Source: Demequina phytophila
GTDB lineage: Bacteria > Actinomycetota > Actinomycetes > Actinomycetales > Demequinaceae
Direction: 5' to 3'
Length of the DNA stretch: 64,000 nt
NCBI RefSeq assembly: GCF_000971135.1
Contig: NZ_BBLW01000004.1
Location: 248,001-312,000 of the forward strand
Position 1 is the first letter of the stretch; every line of letters starts with the position of its first letter. Position numbers and translations under genes: made by a program. Below, piece after piece: positions 52,189 to 59,427 of this stretch. The notes beneath the pieces are model-generated. The model worked only from the letters and a program-made list of their open reading frames with translations, was not told where the DNA came from and made no database searches.

Positions 52189-52833
52189 ATGGCGACCACA
52201 CGACGGCGATCCGGTCCCCGGCCGGAGACGGCCGCACGCCGTCGCGAGATCCTGCAGGCCGCGCTCGAGATCTTCGGCCAGAAGGGCTACAACAACGGCC
52301 CGCTCGCGGAGATCGCCGAGCAGGTCGAGATGACCCACGCCGGGATCCTCCACCACTTCGGCTCCAAGGACAGGCTGCTGGTCGAGGTGCTGCGCTACCG
52401 CGACGAGTCCGACGTCGAGGGGCTCGACGAGCAGCACATCCCCGGTGGCACCGAGCTGTTCCGCCACCTGGTGCGCACCGCGTTCGCCAACGAGGAGCGG
52501 CCCGGCATCGTGCAGGCGTACGCCGTGCTGTCCGCGGAGTCCGTGACGGACGGCAACCCCGGCCGCGCCTACTTCGAGGAGCGGTACACGACCCTGCGCG
52601 GAGAGGTCGCCGACGCGCTGCGCGAGATGTGTGCGGAGCGCGGCATCGACTCCCCCGACACCGTCGCACGCGCCTCCGCGTCCGTGCTGGCGGTCATGGA
52701 CGGCCTCCAGGTGCAGTGGCTGCTCGACCGCGACAACGTCGCGCTCGCGGAGGCGTCCCGCTTCGCGATCGACGCGATCGTCACCGCCGTCCTCGACCCC
52801 CGCCCGTCCCCGCTCGGGGACGATCTCCCCTGA
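52189..52833 (+). CDS. TetR/AcrR-family transcriptional regulator
   Basis: 214 residues from ATG 52189 (GAGG at 6 nt); the GTG at 52183 with GGAG at 5 nt is equally possible. The N-terminal helix-turn-helix is typical (ILQAALEIFGQKGYNNGPLAEIAEQVEMTHAGILHHFGSKDRLL-like, ~17-60). The C-terminal ligand domain is of ordinary size and carries no motif that names a ligand. It diverges from the GH3/ABC operon and most likely controls it; sugar operons more often have LacI regulators, so a TetR here is unusual. Confidence 0.9.
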   Translation: MATTRRRSGPRPETAARRREILQAALEIFGQKGYNNGPLAEIAEQVEMTHAGILHHFGSKDRLLVEVLRYRDESDVEGLDEQHIPGGTELFRHLVRTAFANEERPGIVQAYAVLSAESVTDGNPGRAYFEERYTTLRGEVADALREMCAERGIDSPDTVARASASVLAVMDGLQVQWLLDRDNVALAEASRFAIDAIVTAVLDPRPSPLGDDLP

Positions 52834-52895
52834 CCGCGGGCGCGGGCGGCGACGCGCGCATCGTCCCTCCCTACCGCCGGGATACGGCATCCCGG

Positions 52896-52901
52896 TACAC
52901 T
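52896..52901 (+). promoter_or_regulatory. -10 box and long leader of the DEAD-box helicase gene
   Basis: TACACT lies ~139 bp before the ATG. The leader of about 130 nt contains the palindrome GCGGTACCGC (52940-52949) and an open frame (52933-53043) whose stop overlaps the helicase start. Long leaders are usual for cold-shock-regulated DEAD-box genes. Confidence 0.45.
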
Positions 52902-52932
52902 GTGTCCTGACCCGGGGCTGACCGGTCGTCAT

Positions 52933-53043
52933 GTGAAACGCGGTACCGCTGAAGACAGCGATGCGCCGCCGAAGAGGATGATTCGCGATCGGCTGCCCGC
53001 CACAGGCGCCTCGCGCGCCCCCGAATTCATCGGAGCACCATGA
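52933..53043 (+). CDS. Possible upstream ORF overlapping the DEAD-box start (low confidence)
   Basis: A 36-codon frame opens at GTG 52933 (VKRGTAEDSDAPPKRMIRDR and so on) and ends with CCA TGA, the TGA overlapping the helicase ATG (ATGA). An internal ATG at 52978 has AAGAGG directly before it. A frame of this length can arise by chance in this GC range, so the case rests on the stop-start overlap. Confidence 0.25.
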   Translation: MKRGTAEDSDAPPKRMIRDRLPATGASRAPEFIGAP

Positions 53044-54680
53044 CAGAGACGCACGCCAGCGTGCAGACGCCCGACAAGACGTTCGCCGACTACGCGGTCG
53101 ACCACCGCATCGTCGAGGCGCTCGCCGACAAGGGCATCACCACCCCGTTCCCCATCCAGGCGATGACCCTCCCGGTCGCGCTCGCCGGCCACGACATCAT
53201 CGGCCAGGCGAAGACCGGCACCGGCAAGACCCTCGGCTTCGGCATCCCCGCGCTCCAGCGCACCGCGGCTCCCGGCGAGGAGGCGTACGAGGCCCTCGGC
53301 GACGCGCAGGGCAAGCCCCAGGCGCTCATCGTCGCCCCCACCCGCGAGCTCGCGGTCCAGGTGGCCACCGACCTCGAGGCCGCGTCTCGCAAGCGCGCCG
53401 TGCGGATCGTGCAGATCTACGGCGGTCGCGCGTACGAGCCGCAGATCGAGGCCCTCCAGAAGGGCGCGGACGTGATCGTCGGCACCCCCGGCCGCATGAT
53501 CGACCTGCTCAACCAGGGCCACCTGGACCTGCGCTTCATCAAGACCGTGGTGCTCGACGAGGCCGACGAGATGCTCGACCTGGGCTTCCTGCCCGACGTC
53601 GAGAAGCTGCTCGCCGCGACCCCGGCGTCGCGCCACACCATGCTGTTCTCGGCCACCATGCCGGGCGCCGTGGTCGCGCTCGCGCGCCGCTACATGACCC
53701 AGCCCACGCACATCCGCGCCGCGGACCCCGACGACGACGGCGCCACCGTCAAGGCCATCAAGCAGGTGGTCTACCGGGCGCACGCGCTCGACAAGGTCGA
53801 GGTCCTCGCGCGCATGATGCAGGCCAACGGCCGCGGCCTCACCGTGGTGTTCGCGCGCACCAAGCGCACCGCCGCGAAGGTCTCGGACGAGCTGCGCGAG
53901 CGCGGCTTCGCCGCCGGCGCGATCCACGGCGACCTGGGCCAGGGCGCCCGCGAGCAGGCGCTGCGCGCGTTCCGCACCGGCAAGATCGACATCCTGGTCG
54001 CGACCGACGTCGCCGCCCGCGGCATCGACGTCGAGGACGTCACCCACGTGGTCAACTACCAGTGCCCCGAGGACGAGAAGACGTACCTCCACCGCATCGG
54101 CCGCACGGGCCGCGCGGGCAAGACCGGCACCGCCGTGACCTTCGTGGACTGGGACGACATCCCGCGCTGGTCGCTCATCGACAAGTCGCTCGACCTGGGC
54201 TACCCCGAGCCGCAGGAGACGTACTCCACGTCGCCGCACCTGTTCGAGGACCTCGACATCCCCGAGGGCACCAAGGGCCGCCTGCCGCGCGACAAGCGCA
54301 CCCGCGAGGGCCTCGAGGCGGAGACGCTCGAGGACCTGGGCGAGACCGGCAAGCACACCGGCGGTTCCGGCCGCTCGGGTGGCTCGCGCGACGGCGGCCG
54401 CGGCGGTTCGCGCTCCGGCTCGGGCGAGCGCTCGGGCTCGGGCGAGGGCCGCTCGCGCGGCGGGCGCAACCGTCGCCGCTCGGGCTCCGGCGAGGGCTCG
54501 GGCGAGGGCTCGTCGCAGCCGCGCGAGCCGCGCGCCGAGCGTCCCGCGGGCGAGTCCGCCCCGACCGAGGGCGGCGAGGCGAAGCCGCGTCGCAGCCGCA
54601 ACCGCCGCCGTCGCCGCTCCGGTGGCGCGGGCGGCGGCGCCGGTGAGGGCGCGCCGCAGGCGCAGCCGGCCGGCGAGTAG
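53040..54680 (+). CDS. DEAD-box ATP-dependent RNA helicase
   Basis: 546 residues. Motifs in order: Q motif (TPFPIQAMTL), I (AKTGTGKT ~57-64), Ia (PTRELA), TPGR, II (DEAD), III (SAT), IV-V (VFARTKR, ATDVAARGID), VI (HRIGRTGR). From ~440 the C-terminus is a disordered, Gly/Ser/Arg-rich tail with SGSGE-like repeats and RNRRRR clusters that should bind RNA; no DbpA-type RNA recognition domain is present. Likely roles are ribosome assembly and RNA decay at low temperature. The ATG follows CGGAG at 4 nt. Confidence 0.95.
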   Translation: MTETHASVQTPDKTFADYAVDHRIVEALADKGITTPFPIQAMTLPVALAGHDIIGQAKTGTGKTLGFGIPALQRTAAPGEEAYEALGDAQGKPQALIVAPTRELAVQVATDLEAASRKRAVRIVQIYGGRAYEPQIEALQKGADVIVGTPGRMIDLLNQGHLDLRFIKTVVLDEADEMLDLGFLPDVEKLLAATPASRHTMLFSATMPGAVVALARRYMTQPTHIRAADPDDDGATVKAIKQVVYRAHALDKVEVLARMMQANGRGLTVVFARTKRTAAKVSDELRERGFAAGAIHGDLGQGAREQALRAFRTGKIDILVATDVAARGIDVEDVTHVVNYQCPEDEKTYLHRIGRTGRAGKTGTAVTFVDWDDIPRWSLIDKSLDLGYPEPQETYSTSPHLFEDLDIPEGTKGRLPRDKRTREGLEAETLEDLGETGKHTGGSGRSGGSRDGGRGGSRSGSGERSGSGEGRSRGGRNRRRSGSGEGSGEGSSQPREPRAERPAGESAPTEGGEAKPRRSRNRRRRRSGGAGGGAGEGAPQAQPAGE

Positions 54681-54694
54681 CGGTCAGCAGTCAT

Positions 54695-54731
54695 GGAAGG
54701 GGCGGGATCCATCACGGATCCCGCCCCTTCC
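54695..54731. terminator. Terminator of the DEAD-box gene
   Basis: GGAAGGGGCGGGATCC, loop ATCAC, and the exact complement form a 16-bp stem 14 bp after the stop. The convergent S4 gene ends 23 bp away and can share it. Confidence 0.85.
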
Positions 54732-54753
54732 GCCGTCTGCGGGTGAGGCGCCG

Positions 54754-54981
54754 TCAGCTGGCGACGCGTGCCGCGCGTCCGTCGAGCTCGACGACGTCGC
54801 CCTCGTGCAGCTGACGTCCGCGGCGCACGTCGACCTCGCCGTTCACGGTGACCAGACCGTCCGCGATGACCTCCTTGGCCTCGCCCCCGGTGTCGACCAG
54901 GCCCGCGAGCTGGAGGAACTGACCGAGCCGGATCATGTCGCCGGCGATCGGGACGTCGTGGAGCGGAGCGCGTGAGGCCAT
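54754..54981 (-). CDS. S4-domain RNA-binding protein (YaaA/RqcP-like)
   Basis: 75 residues, essentially a single S4 domain: MIRLGQFLQLAGLVDTGGEAKEVIADGLVTVNGEVDVRR-type core. Small stand-alone S4 proteins of this group include ribosome-quality-control factor RqcP and the YaaA-like proteins next to recF; no such context is seen here. The ATG at 54981 follows TATCAT by 6 nt (minus strand 54988-54993) without a ribosome site, pointing to a leaderless mRNA. Confidence 0.88.
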   Translation of the reverse strand: MASRAPLHDVPIAGDMIRLGQFLQLAGLVDTGGEAKEVIADGLVTVNGEVDVRRGRQLHEGDVVELDGRAARVAS

Positions 54982-55029
54982 GCCCGCATGATAGGTCGGC
55001 GGGCCGCCGGACCCGCGCCGGCGCCCCCG

Positions 55030-55854
55030 CTACCCCCGCTGCGCCTCGAGCGCCTCGAACGCCTCCACCGAGGTGAGGTTCTCCCCCAGCCGGTTGAGCT
55101 TGCCTGTCCCGTGGTAGTCGGATGACCCGGTGCGGATGAGCCCGTGCCGTTCCGCGAGCGCGGCCAGGCGCGCGACCGCCTCCGCGTCGTGGTCGCGGTG
55201 GTCCACCTCGAGCCCCGCGAGCCCGGCCTCCGCGAGCGATGCGATCACGCGGTCCGGGACCACCCTGCCGCGTGCGTGCGCGGCGGGGTGGGCGAACACC
55301 GGGACCCCGCCGGCGGCGCGGATCGCGCGCACCGCGTCGTGCACGTCGGGCGCGTAGTGGTGCACGTAGTACGGGGAGCTGTTGTGCAGGACCTCGGCGA
55401 ACACCTCGTCGCGGCGCGCGAAGTGGCCGCGCGCGACCAATGCGTCGGCGATGTGCGGCCGGCCCACGGTGGCCGCGTCGCCCGCGTGCGTCACCACGTC
55501 CTCCCACTCGAGCGCGTAGTCGACGGCGATCCGCTCGACCATGGTGCGGGCCCGCCCCACGCGCGCCTCCCGCGTGAGCGCCAGGATCTCCGCGAGCGCC
55601 GCGTCCTCAGGGCGCGGCCACAGCGCGAGCATGTGGATCGACACCCACCGGTCCTTCGCGGACACCTCGATCCCGGGCACGAACCTCAGGCCCAGACTCT
55701 CCGCCTCGGCCGCGGCCTCCTCCCAGCCGTCCACGGCGTCGTGGTCGGTGAGCGCCACCACGTCGAGACCCGCCTCCGCGGCCTCGCGCATCACCTGGGC
55801 GGGTGTGCCCGTGCCGTCGGAGACGGTCGAGTGGGTGTGGAGGTCGATGCGCAC
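55030..55854 (-). CDS. PHP-domain phosphoesterase (RNase AM/TrpH-like)
   Basis: 274 residues with the PHP metal motifs HTHSTVSDG, DHDAVDGW, EVSA, HMLAL and SSDYHG, so the trinuclear metal site looks intact. The group contains 3',5'-nucleoside bisphosphate phosphatase/5'-3' exoribonuclease AM (YciV). GTG 55854 follows GATACT by 6 nt on the minus strand (55861-55866); the box departs from TANNNT, so a leaderless start is likely but less certain. It lies 48 bp downstream of the S4 gene start on the same strand. Confidence 0.92.
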   Translation of the reverse strand: MRIDLHTHSTVSDGTGTPAQVMREAAEAGLDVVALTDHDAVDGWEEAAAEAESLGLRFVPGIEVSAKDRWVSIHMLALWPRPEDAALAEILALTREARVGRARTMVERIAVDYALEWEDVVTHAGDAATVGRPHIADALVARGHFARRDEVFAEVLHNSSPYYVHHYAPDVHDAVRAIRAAGGVPVFAHPAAHARGRVVPDRVIASLAEAGLAGLEVDHRDHDAEAVARLAALAERHGLIRTGSSDYHGTGKLNRLGENLTSVEAFEALEAQRG

Positions 55855-55878
55855 GCGCCCAGTATCGCCCCCGCCCGG

Positions 55879-55916
55879 GGGACGATGCGGCGGGAACCCG
55901 GGCGGCGCATCGTCCC
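55879..55916. repeat. Inverted pair of the GGGACGATGCG motif, 16-nt spacer (second copy)
   Basis: GGGACGATGCG (55879-55889) and CGCATCGTCCC (55906-55916) face each other across exactly 16 nt, as at 43858-43895. This copy is wholly intergenic, between the divergent PHP and aminopeptidase genes, and its spacer differs in sequence from the other element. Confidence 0.8.
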
Positions 55917-55941
55917 GCCGCCGCCGTGCGACCATTGCCGG

Positions 55942-57315
55942 GTGACTGAGAAGGACGAGACCAACAAGGCCCGCACCACCCGCCCGTCGACCCAGGAGTT
56001 CAAGGACTTCATGGGGGCGCACTGGGCGCCGCACGAGGACGTCGAGGTGACGCGCATCGCCGCCGCCCCGTACGCCGCCGAGCGCCGAGCGCGCCTGAGC
56101 GCCCGCTTCCGCGGCGAGCGGATCGTGGTGCCCGCGGGCGAGCTCAAGACCCGCGCCAACGACACCGATTACCGCTTCCGCCCGTCGAGCGACTTCACCT
56201 ACCTCACCGGCCTGGGGATCGACCACGAGCCCGGCGCGATCCTGGTGTTCGAGCCGCGCGAGGGCTCCGACGAGGGGCACGACGTCACGCTGTACCTGGT
56301 GCCGCCGGCGCAGCCCGGCGACGAGGGCTTCTACTCGGACCCGGCTGCGGGCGAGTTCTGGATCGGCCGCCGTCCCGGCCTCGCGGAGTTCGCCGCGATG
56401 ACCGGCATCGCGACCGAGGCGCTCAAGGACCTGCCCGAGGGCGTCGCGACCGCCGACCAGCCCGCCGAGGCGGTCCGCATCGCGCTCGCCGAGGCGCGGT
56501 TCGTCAAGGACGAGTACGAGATCCAGCAGCTCCGCGACGCCGTCGACGCGACCATCGCGGGCTTCGAGCGCGTCATCCCCGAGCTGCCCCGCGCGGTGGC
56601 CCACAAGCGCGGCGAGCGCGTGATCGAGGCGACGTTCGACGGCCACGCGCGCGAGGAGGGCAACGCGGTGGGCTACGAGACCATCGCCGCCGCCGGCCCG
56701 CACGCGACCACGCTCCACTGGATCACCAACACCGGCCAGGTGCACGAGGGCGACCTGCTGCTCCTCGACGCCGGCGTCGAGGTGGAGAGCCTCTACACCG
56801 CGGACGTCACCCGCACCTTCCCGATCTCCGGCCAGTACACGGCGACCCAGCGGCGCGTCTACGAGATCGTGCTCGAGGCCGCCGACGCCGCGTTCGCGAT
56901 CGTGCGGCCGGGGATCCGCTTCCTCGACGTGCACCTCGCCGCGATGGAGGTCATCGAGCAGCGCCTCACCGAGTGGGGCATCGCGCCCGCGCAGGAGGAC
57001 CCCGAGTCCAAGCTGTACCGCCGCTGGATGGTGCACGGCACCTCGCACCACCTGGGCCTCGACGTCCACGACTGCGCGGAGGCCAAGCGCGAGCTCTACC
57101 TCGAGGGCGTGCTCGAGCCGGGCATGGTGTTCACCATCGAGCCGGGCCTGTACTTCCAGGAGGGCGACCTGGTCGCGCCCGAGGAGCTGCGCGGCATCGG
57201 CGTCCGCATCGAGGACGACATCCTGGTGACCGCCGACGGCGCGGAGAACCTCTCCGCGGCGCTCCCCCGCGACCCCGACGAGGTCGAGGCCTGGATGGCG
57301 CGCCTCGCGCGCTGA
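55942..57315 (+). CDS. pepP: Xaa-Pro aminopeptidase (M24B)
   Basis: 457 residues: N-terminal AMP_N domain (~30-170) and a pita-bread M24 domain with the metal ligands in LLDAGVEVESLYTADVTRTF (two Asp), HGTSHHLGLDVHD (His), TIEPGLY (Glu) and VRIEDDI (Glu). All five ligands are present, so it should release N-terminal residues before proline. Start GTG 55942 has no ribosome site; GACCAT 6 nt upstream may be its -10. A strong hairpin follows the stop. Confidence 0.94.
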   Translation: MTEKDETNKARTTRPSTQEFKDFMGAHWAPHEDVEVTRIAAAPYAAERRARLSARFRGERIVVPAGELKTRANDTDYRFRPSSDFTYLTGLGIDHEPGAILVFEPREGSDEGHDVTLYLVPPAQPGDEGFYSDPAAGEFWIGRRPGLAEFAAMTGIATEALKDLPEGVATADQPAEAVRIALAEARFVKDEYEIQQLRDAVDATIAGFERVIPELPRAVAHKRGERVIEATFDGHAREEGNAVGYETIAAAGPHATTLHWITNTGQVHEGDLLLLDAGVEVESLYTADVTRTFPISGQYTATQRRVYEIVLEAADAAFAIVRPGIRFLDVHLAAMEVIEQRLTEWGIAPAQEDPESKLYRRWMVHGTSHHLGLDVHDCAEAKRELYLEGVLEPGMVFTIEPGLYFQEGDLVAPEELRGIGVRIEDDILVTADGAENLSAALPRDPDEVEAWMARLAR

Positions 57316-57331
57316 GTTGTTCCGTGCTGTT

Positions 57332-57367
57332 CACGGCGCGCCCTTCCTGACGGGAGGGCGCGCCGTG
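57332..57367 (+). terminator. Terminator of the aminopeptidase gene
   Basis: CACGGCGCGCCCT (57332-57344) pairs exactly with AGGGCGCGCCGTG (57355-57367) across a 10-nt loop, 17 bp after the stop. Confidence 0.8.
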
Positions 57368-57424
57368 TGTCTCTGCCGCTCTACGTGCGACGATGCGCCG
57401 GCGAGCGAGTCGCGACGGCGGACG

Positions 57425-57592
57425 ATGCGGTGGGGCCGGTGGGCCCTCGCCACCCTTTTCGTGCTCGCGCCCGCGGTGTCCGTGGGCTCTTGCTCAGACC
57501 CCGCGGACCCAGTTGCATCGTTCGGCGAGGCGCACCTCGCGTCGCCGCTCGTGCCGATCCTCGAGACCTACTACCCCGTCACGCTCGAATAG
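57425..57592 (+). CDS. Small putative lipoprotein (low confidence)
   Basis: 55 residues: MRWGRWALATLFVLAPAVSV is a plausible signal sequence and VGSC a lipobox-like site, followed by a short Pro/Ser-rich mature part. No family recognised. The ATG at 57425 has only a weak purine tract upstream and lies within a near copy of the 11-bp motif (CGGACGATGCG). Its stop is 1 bp from that of the convergent VanZ gene. It could be a spurious frame. Confidence 0.35.
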   Translation: MRWGRWALATLFVLAPAVSVGSCSDPADPVASFGEAHLASPLVPILETYYPVTLE

Positions 57593-57593
57593 G

Positions 57594-58172
57594 TCACGGG
57601 CCGGTCGTTGCTCGAACCGCCGCGGAGCGTTGACGGCTGGCGGAGATGCCCCACGCGCGCGACAGCCGCTGGGCGGCGACCGCGAGCGCCGCCCCCACCG
57701 CGCCGCCGATGGCCGCGAGGATGACGTCATCGATGTCGACGGAGCCGAGCGCGAACGCGAACTGGACGGTCTCGACAACGAGCGCCGTCGCCGTCGCCCA
57801 CGCCAGCCCCGCGATCCACGAGACTCTCCGTGCCGCGAGCGTCCCAAGGAAGCCGACCGGGACGAGCATGAGCGCGTTGCCGTAGATCTGCCAGCGAGGA
57901 CCAGGCAACAGGTGCGGGTCCGTCCAGAGCTCCGAGATCGAGCGGAGCGGCACCAGGTTGATCCAGCCCGCCGAGGCGACCCGTCCCGATGACCGCAGGA
58001 TGGTGACCGACGCGATCACGAGCAGCACCGCGGCGAGCAGGATGCGCGCGGCGCCGGCACGGTCGAGCCCGCCGCGCCGCACGAGGATCGCGACCGCGAA
58101 CGCGGCCACCACAGCCGCGCCGACCGCGAGCTCGACGAGCGGCAGCGGGACGGTGCGGAGGATCTCGGTCAC
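57594..58172 (-). CDS. VanZ-like membrane protein
   Basis: 192 residues with four or five membrane helices. The VanZ signature is visible: NALMLVPVGFLG, then the helix VVETVQFAFALGSVDIDDVILAAIGGAVG. VanZ proteins occur alone in many actinobacteria with no link to glycopeptide resistance; this one stands alone, so a resistance role is not implied. GTG 58172 follows TAGGGT by 6 nt (minus strand 58079-58184 region; box at 58179-58184), a leaderless arrangement. Confidence 0.88.
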   Translation of the reverse strand: MTEILRTVPLPLVELAVGAAVVAAFAVAILVRRGGLDRAGAARILLAAVLLVIASVTILRSSGRVASAGWINLVPLRSISELWTDPHLLPGPRWQIYGNALMLVPVGFLGTLAARRVSWIAGLAWATATALVVETVQFAFALGSVDIDDVILAAIGGAVGAALAVAAQRLSRAWGISASRQRSAAVRATTGP

Positions 58173-58332
58173 ACTCGGACCCTAGCCGCCGCCGCGTATC
58201 GTCCCTGGCTTCGACACAGGTCACGGCCACCTCTGCTTCCGCTGCGTCGGCGGGGGCGGCGAACGGGCATAGGGTGCCGTTTCGCTGCGTTGCACCCCCG
58301 GACCCCCGCACCATCCTCAGAAGGACCCCGCC

Positions 58333-59337
58333 ATGCCCCTCGCCCTGTCCGTGCTCGACCTCGCCTTCATCCGTCCGGGCGGCAGCGCCGCCGAGAGCCT
58401 CGCGCACTCGGTCGAGCTGGCCCGGGCCGCGGAGCGCTCGGGCTACGGCCGCGTCTGGTACGCCGAGCACCACGGCATGGCGACCATCGCGTCCTCCGCG
58501 CCGGCGGTGGTGATCGCGCACGTCGCGGCGCACACCTCGACCATCCGGCTGGGTGCCGGCGGCGTCATGCTGCCGCACCACTCGCCGCTGGTGGTCGCGG
58601 AGCAGTTCGGCACCCTGGCGGAGCTCCACCCCGGGCGCATCGACCTGGGGCTGGGCCGCGCGCCCGGCGGCGACCGTGCCGTGTTCGCCGCGCTGCGCCG
58701 CACGCCCGAGGCCTCGGACCGCTTCCCGCAGGACGTGGTCGAGCTGCAGGGCCTGCTCGCGGGGGAGGCGCGCGCGGACGGCGTGGTCGCGACCCCCGGC
58801 GCCGGCACGCATGTGCCGCTGTACGTGCTGGGATCCTCGCTGTTCGGCGCGCAGCTCGCCGCGCAGCTGGGCCTTCCCTACGCGTTCGCGTCGCACTTCG
58901 CGCCGCAGGCGCTCGAGGAGGCCGTCGCGCTGTACCGCGGCACCTACCGGCCGTCCGCGGCGCACCCGGAGCCGTACGTGATCGCGGGCGTCAACGTGGT
59001 CGCGGCCGAGGACGGGGACGATGCGCGGGCCCAGTTCACCGACGCCCGTCGCCAGCGCGTGCGAGCCATGATCAGCCGCGGCGCGGCCTCCGTGAGCTAC
59101 TCCGACGAGGAGATCGACGCGTTCCTCACCACCCCGCAGGGCGCCGGCATCGCGGCGATGATGTCGAAGGTCGCGGTGGGCACGCCCGGCGAGGTGCGCG
59201 CGGGCCTCGAGGCCTTCGCCGCCGAGGCGCGCGCGGACGAGCTCATCACCGTGCACCCGTCGCTCGACCCCGAGGCGCGGATCCGCTCCGTGGAGCTCGC
59301 GGGTGCTGCCCTGCGTCACCCCGGAGACTCCCAATGA
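58333..59337 (+). CDS. LLM-class flavin-dependent oxidoreductase (luciferase-like)
   Basis: 334 residues, an alpha/beta-barrel monooxygenase of the bacterial luciferase superfamily (MsnO8/YhbW-like group). Landmarks: the N-terminal strand [41 protein letters not shown] and the GLGRAPGGD phosphate loop for FMN. Substrate unknown. ATG 58333 follows AGAAGGA. The stop codon lies inside the left arm of the inverted-repeat element at 59330-59422, and codons GGG GAC GAT GCG near residue 228 carry the 11-bp motif. Confidence 0.92.
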   Translation: MPLALSVLDLAFIRPGGSAAESLAHSVELARAAERSGYGRVWYAEHHGMATIASSAPAVVIAHVAAHTSTIRLGAGGVMLPHHSPLVVAEQFGTLAELHPGRIDLGLGRAPGGDRAVFAALRRTPEASDRFPQDVVELQGLLAGEARADGVVATPGAGTHVPLYVLGSSLFGAQLAAQLGLPYAFASHFAPQALEEAVALYRGTYRPSAAHPEPYVIAGVNVVAAEDGDDARAQFTDARRQRVRAMISRGAASVSYSDEEIDAFLTTPQGAGIAAMMSKVAVGTPGEVRAGLEAFAAEARADELITVHPSLDPEARIRSVELAGAALRHPGDSQ

Positions 59338-59422
59338 CACTTGTGGCTGAAGTGACGCCCGTCACCTGGTGAGGCTGTCACATCCTTCACGCGAGGAACA
59401 TCGCGTCACAAGTGACATTGGG
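59330..59422. repeat. Branched inverted-repeat element between convergent genes
   Basis: CCCAATGACACTTGTG (59330-59345) and CACAAGTGACATTGGG (59407-59422) are inverted copies matching at 15 of 16 positions. Inside lie two smaller hairpins: GTGAC/GTCAC (59352-59365) and CGCGA/TCGCG (59390-59405). The element is far less GC-rich than its surroundings. It sits exactly between the ends of the LLM and MocR genes and may terminate both, yet has no T-tract. Confidence 0.7.
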
Positions 59423-59427
59423 ATTCG

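Noticed and set aside
54200..55507. Minus-strand frame opposite the DEAD-box C-terminal tail
   Set aside because: Its Pro/Glu/Arg repeats mirror the SGSGE-like repeats of the helicase; no independent coding evidence.
57594..58172. Glycopeptide resistance (VanZ)
   Set aside because: No vanHAX or vanRS genes; solitary VanZ-like proteins are common in actinobacteria.
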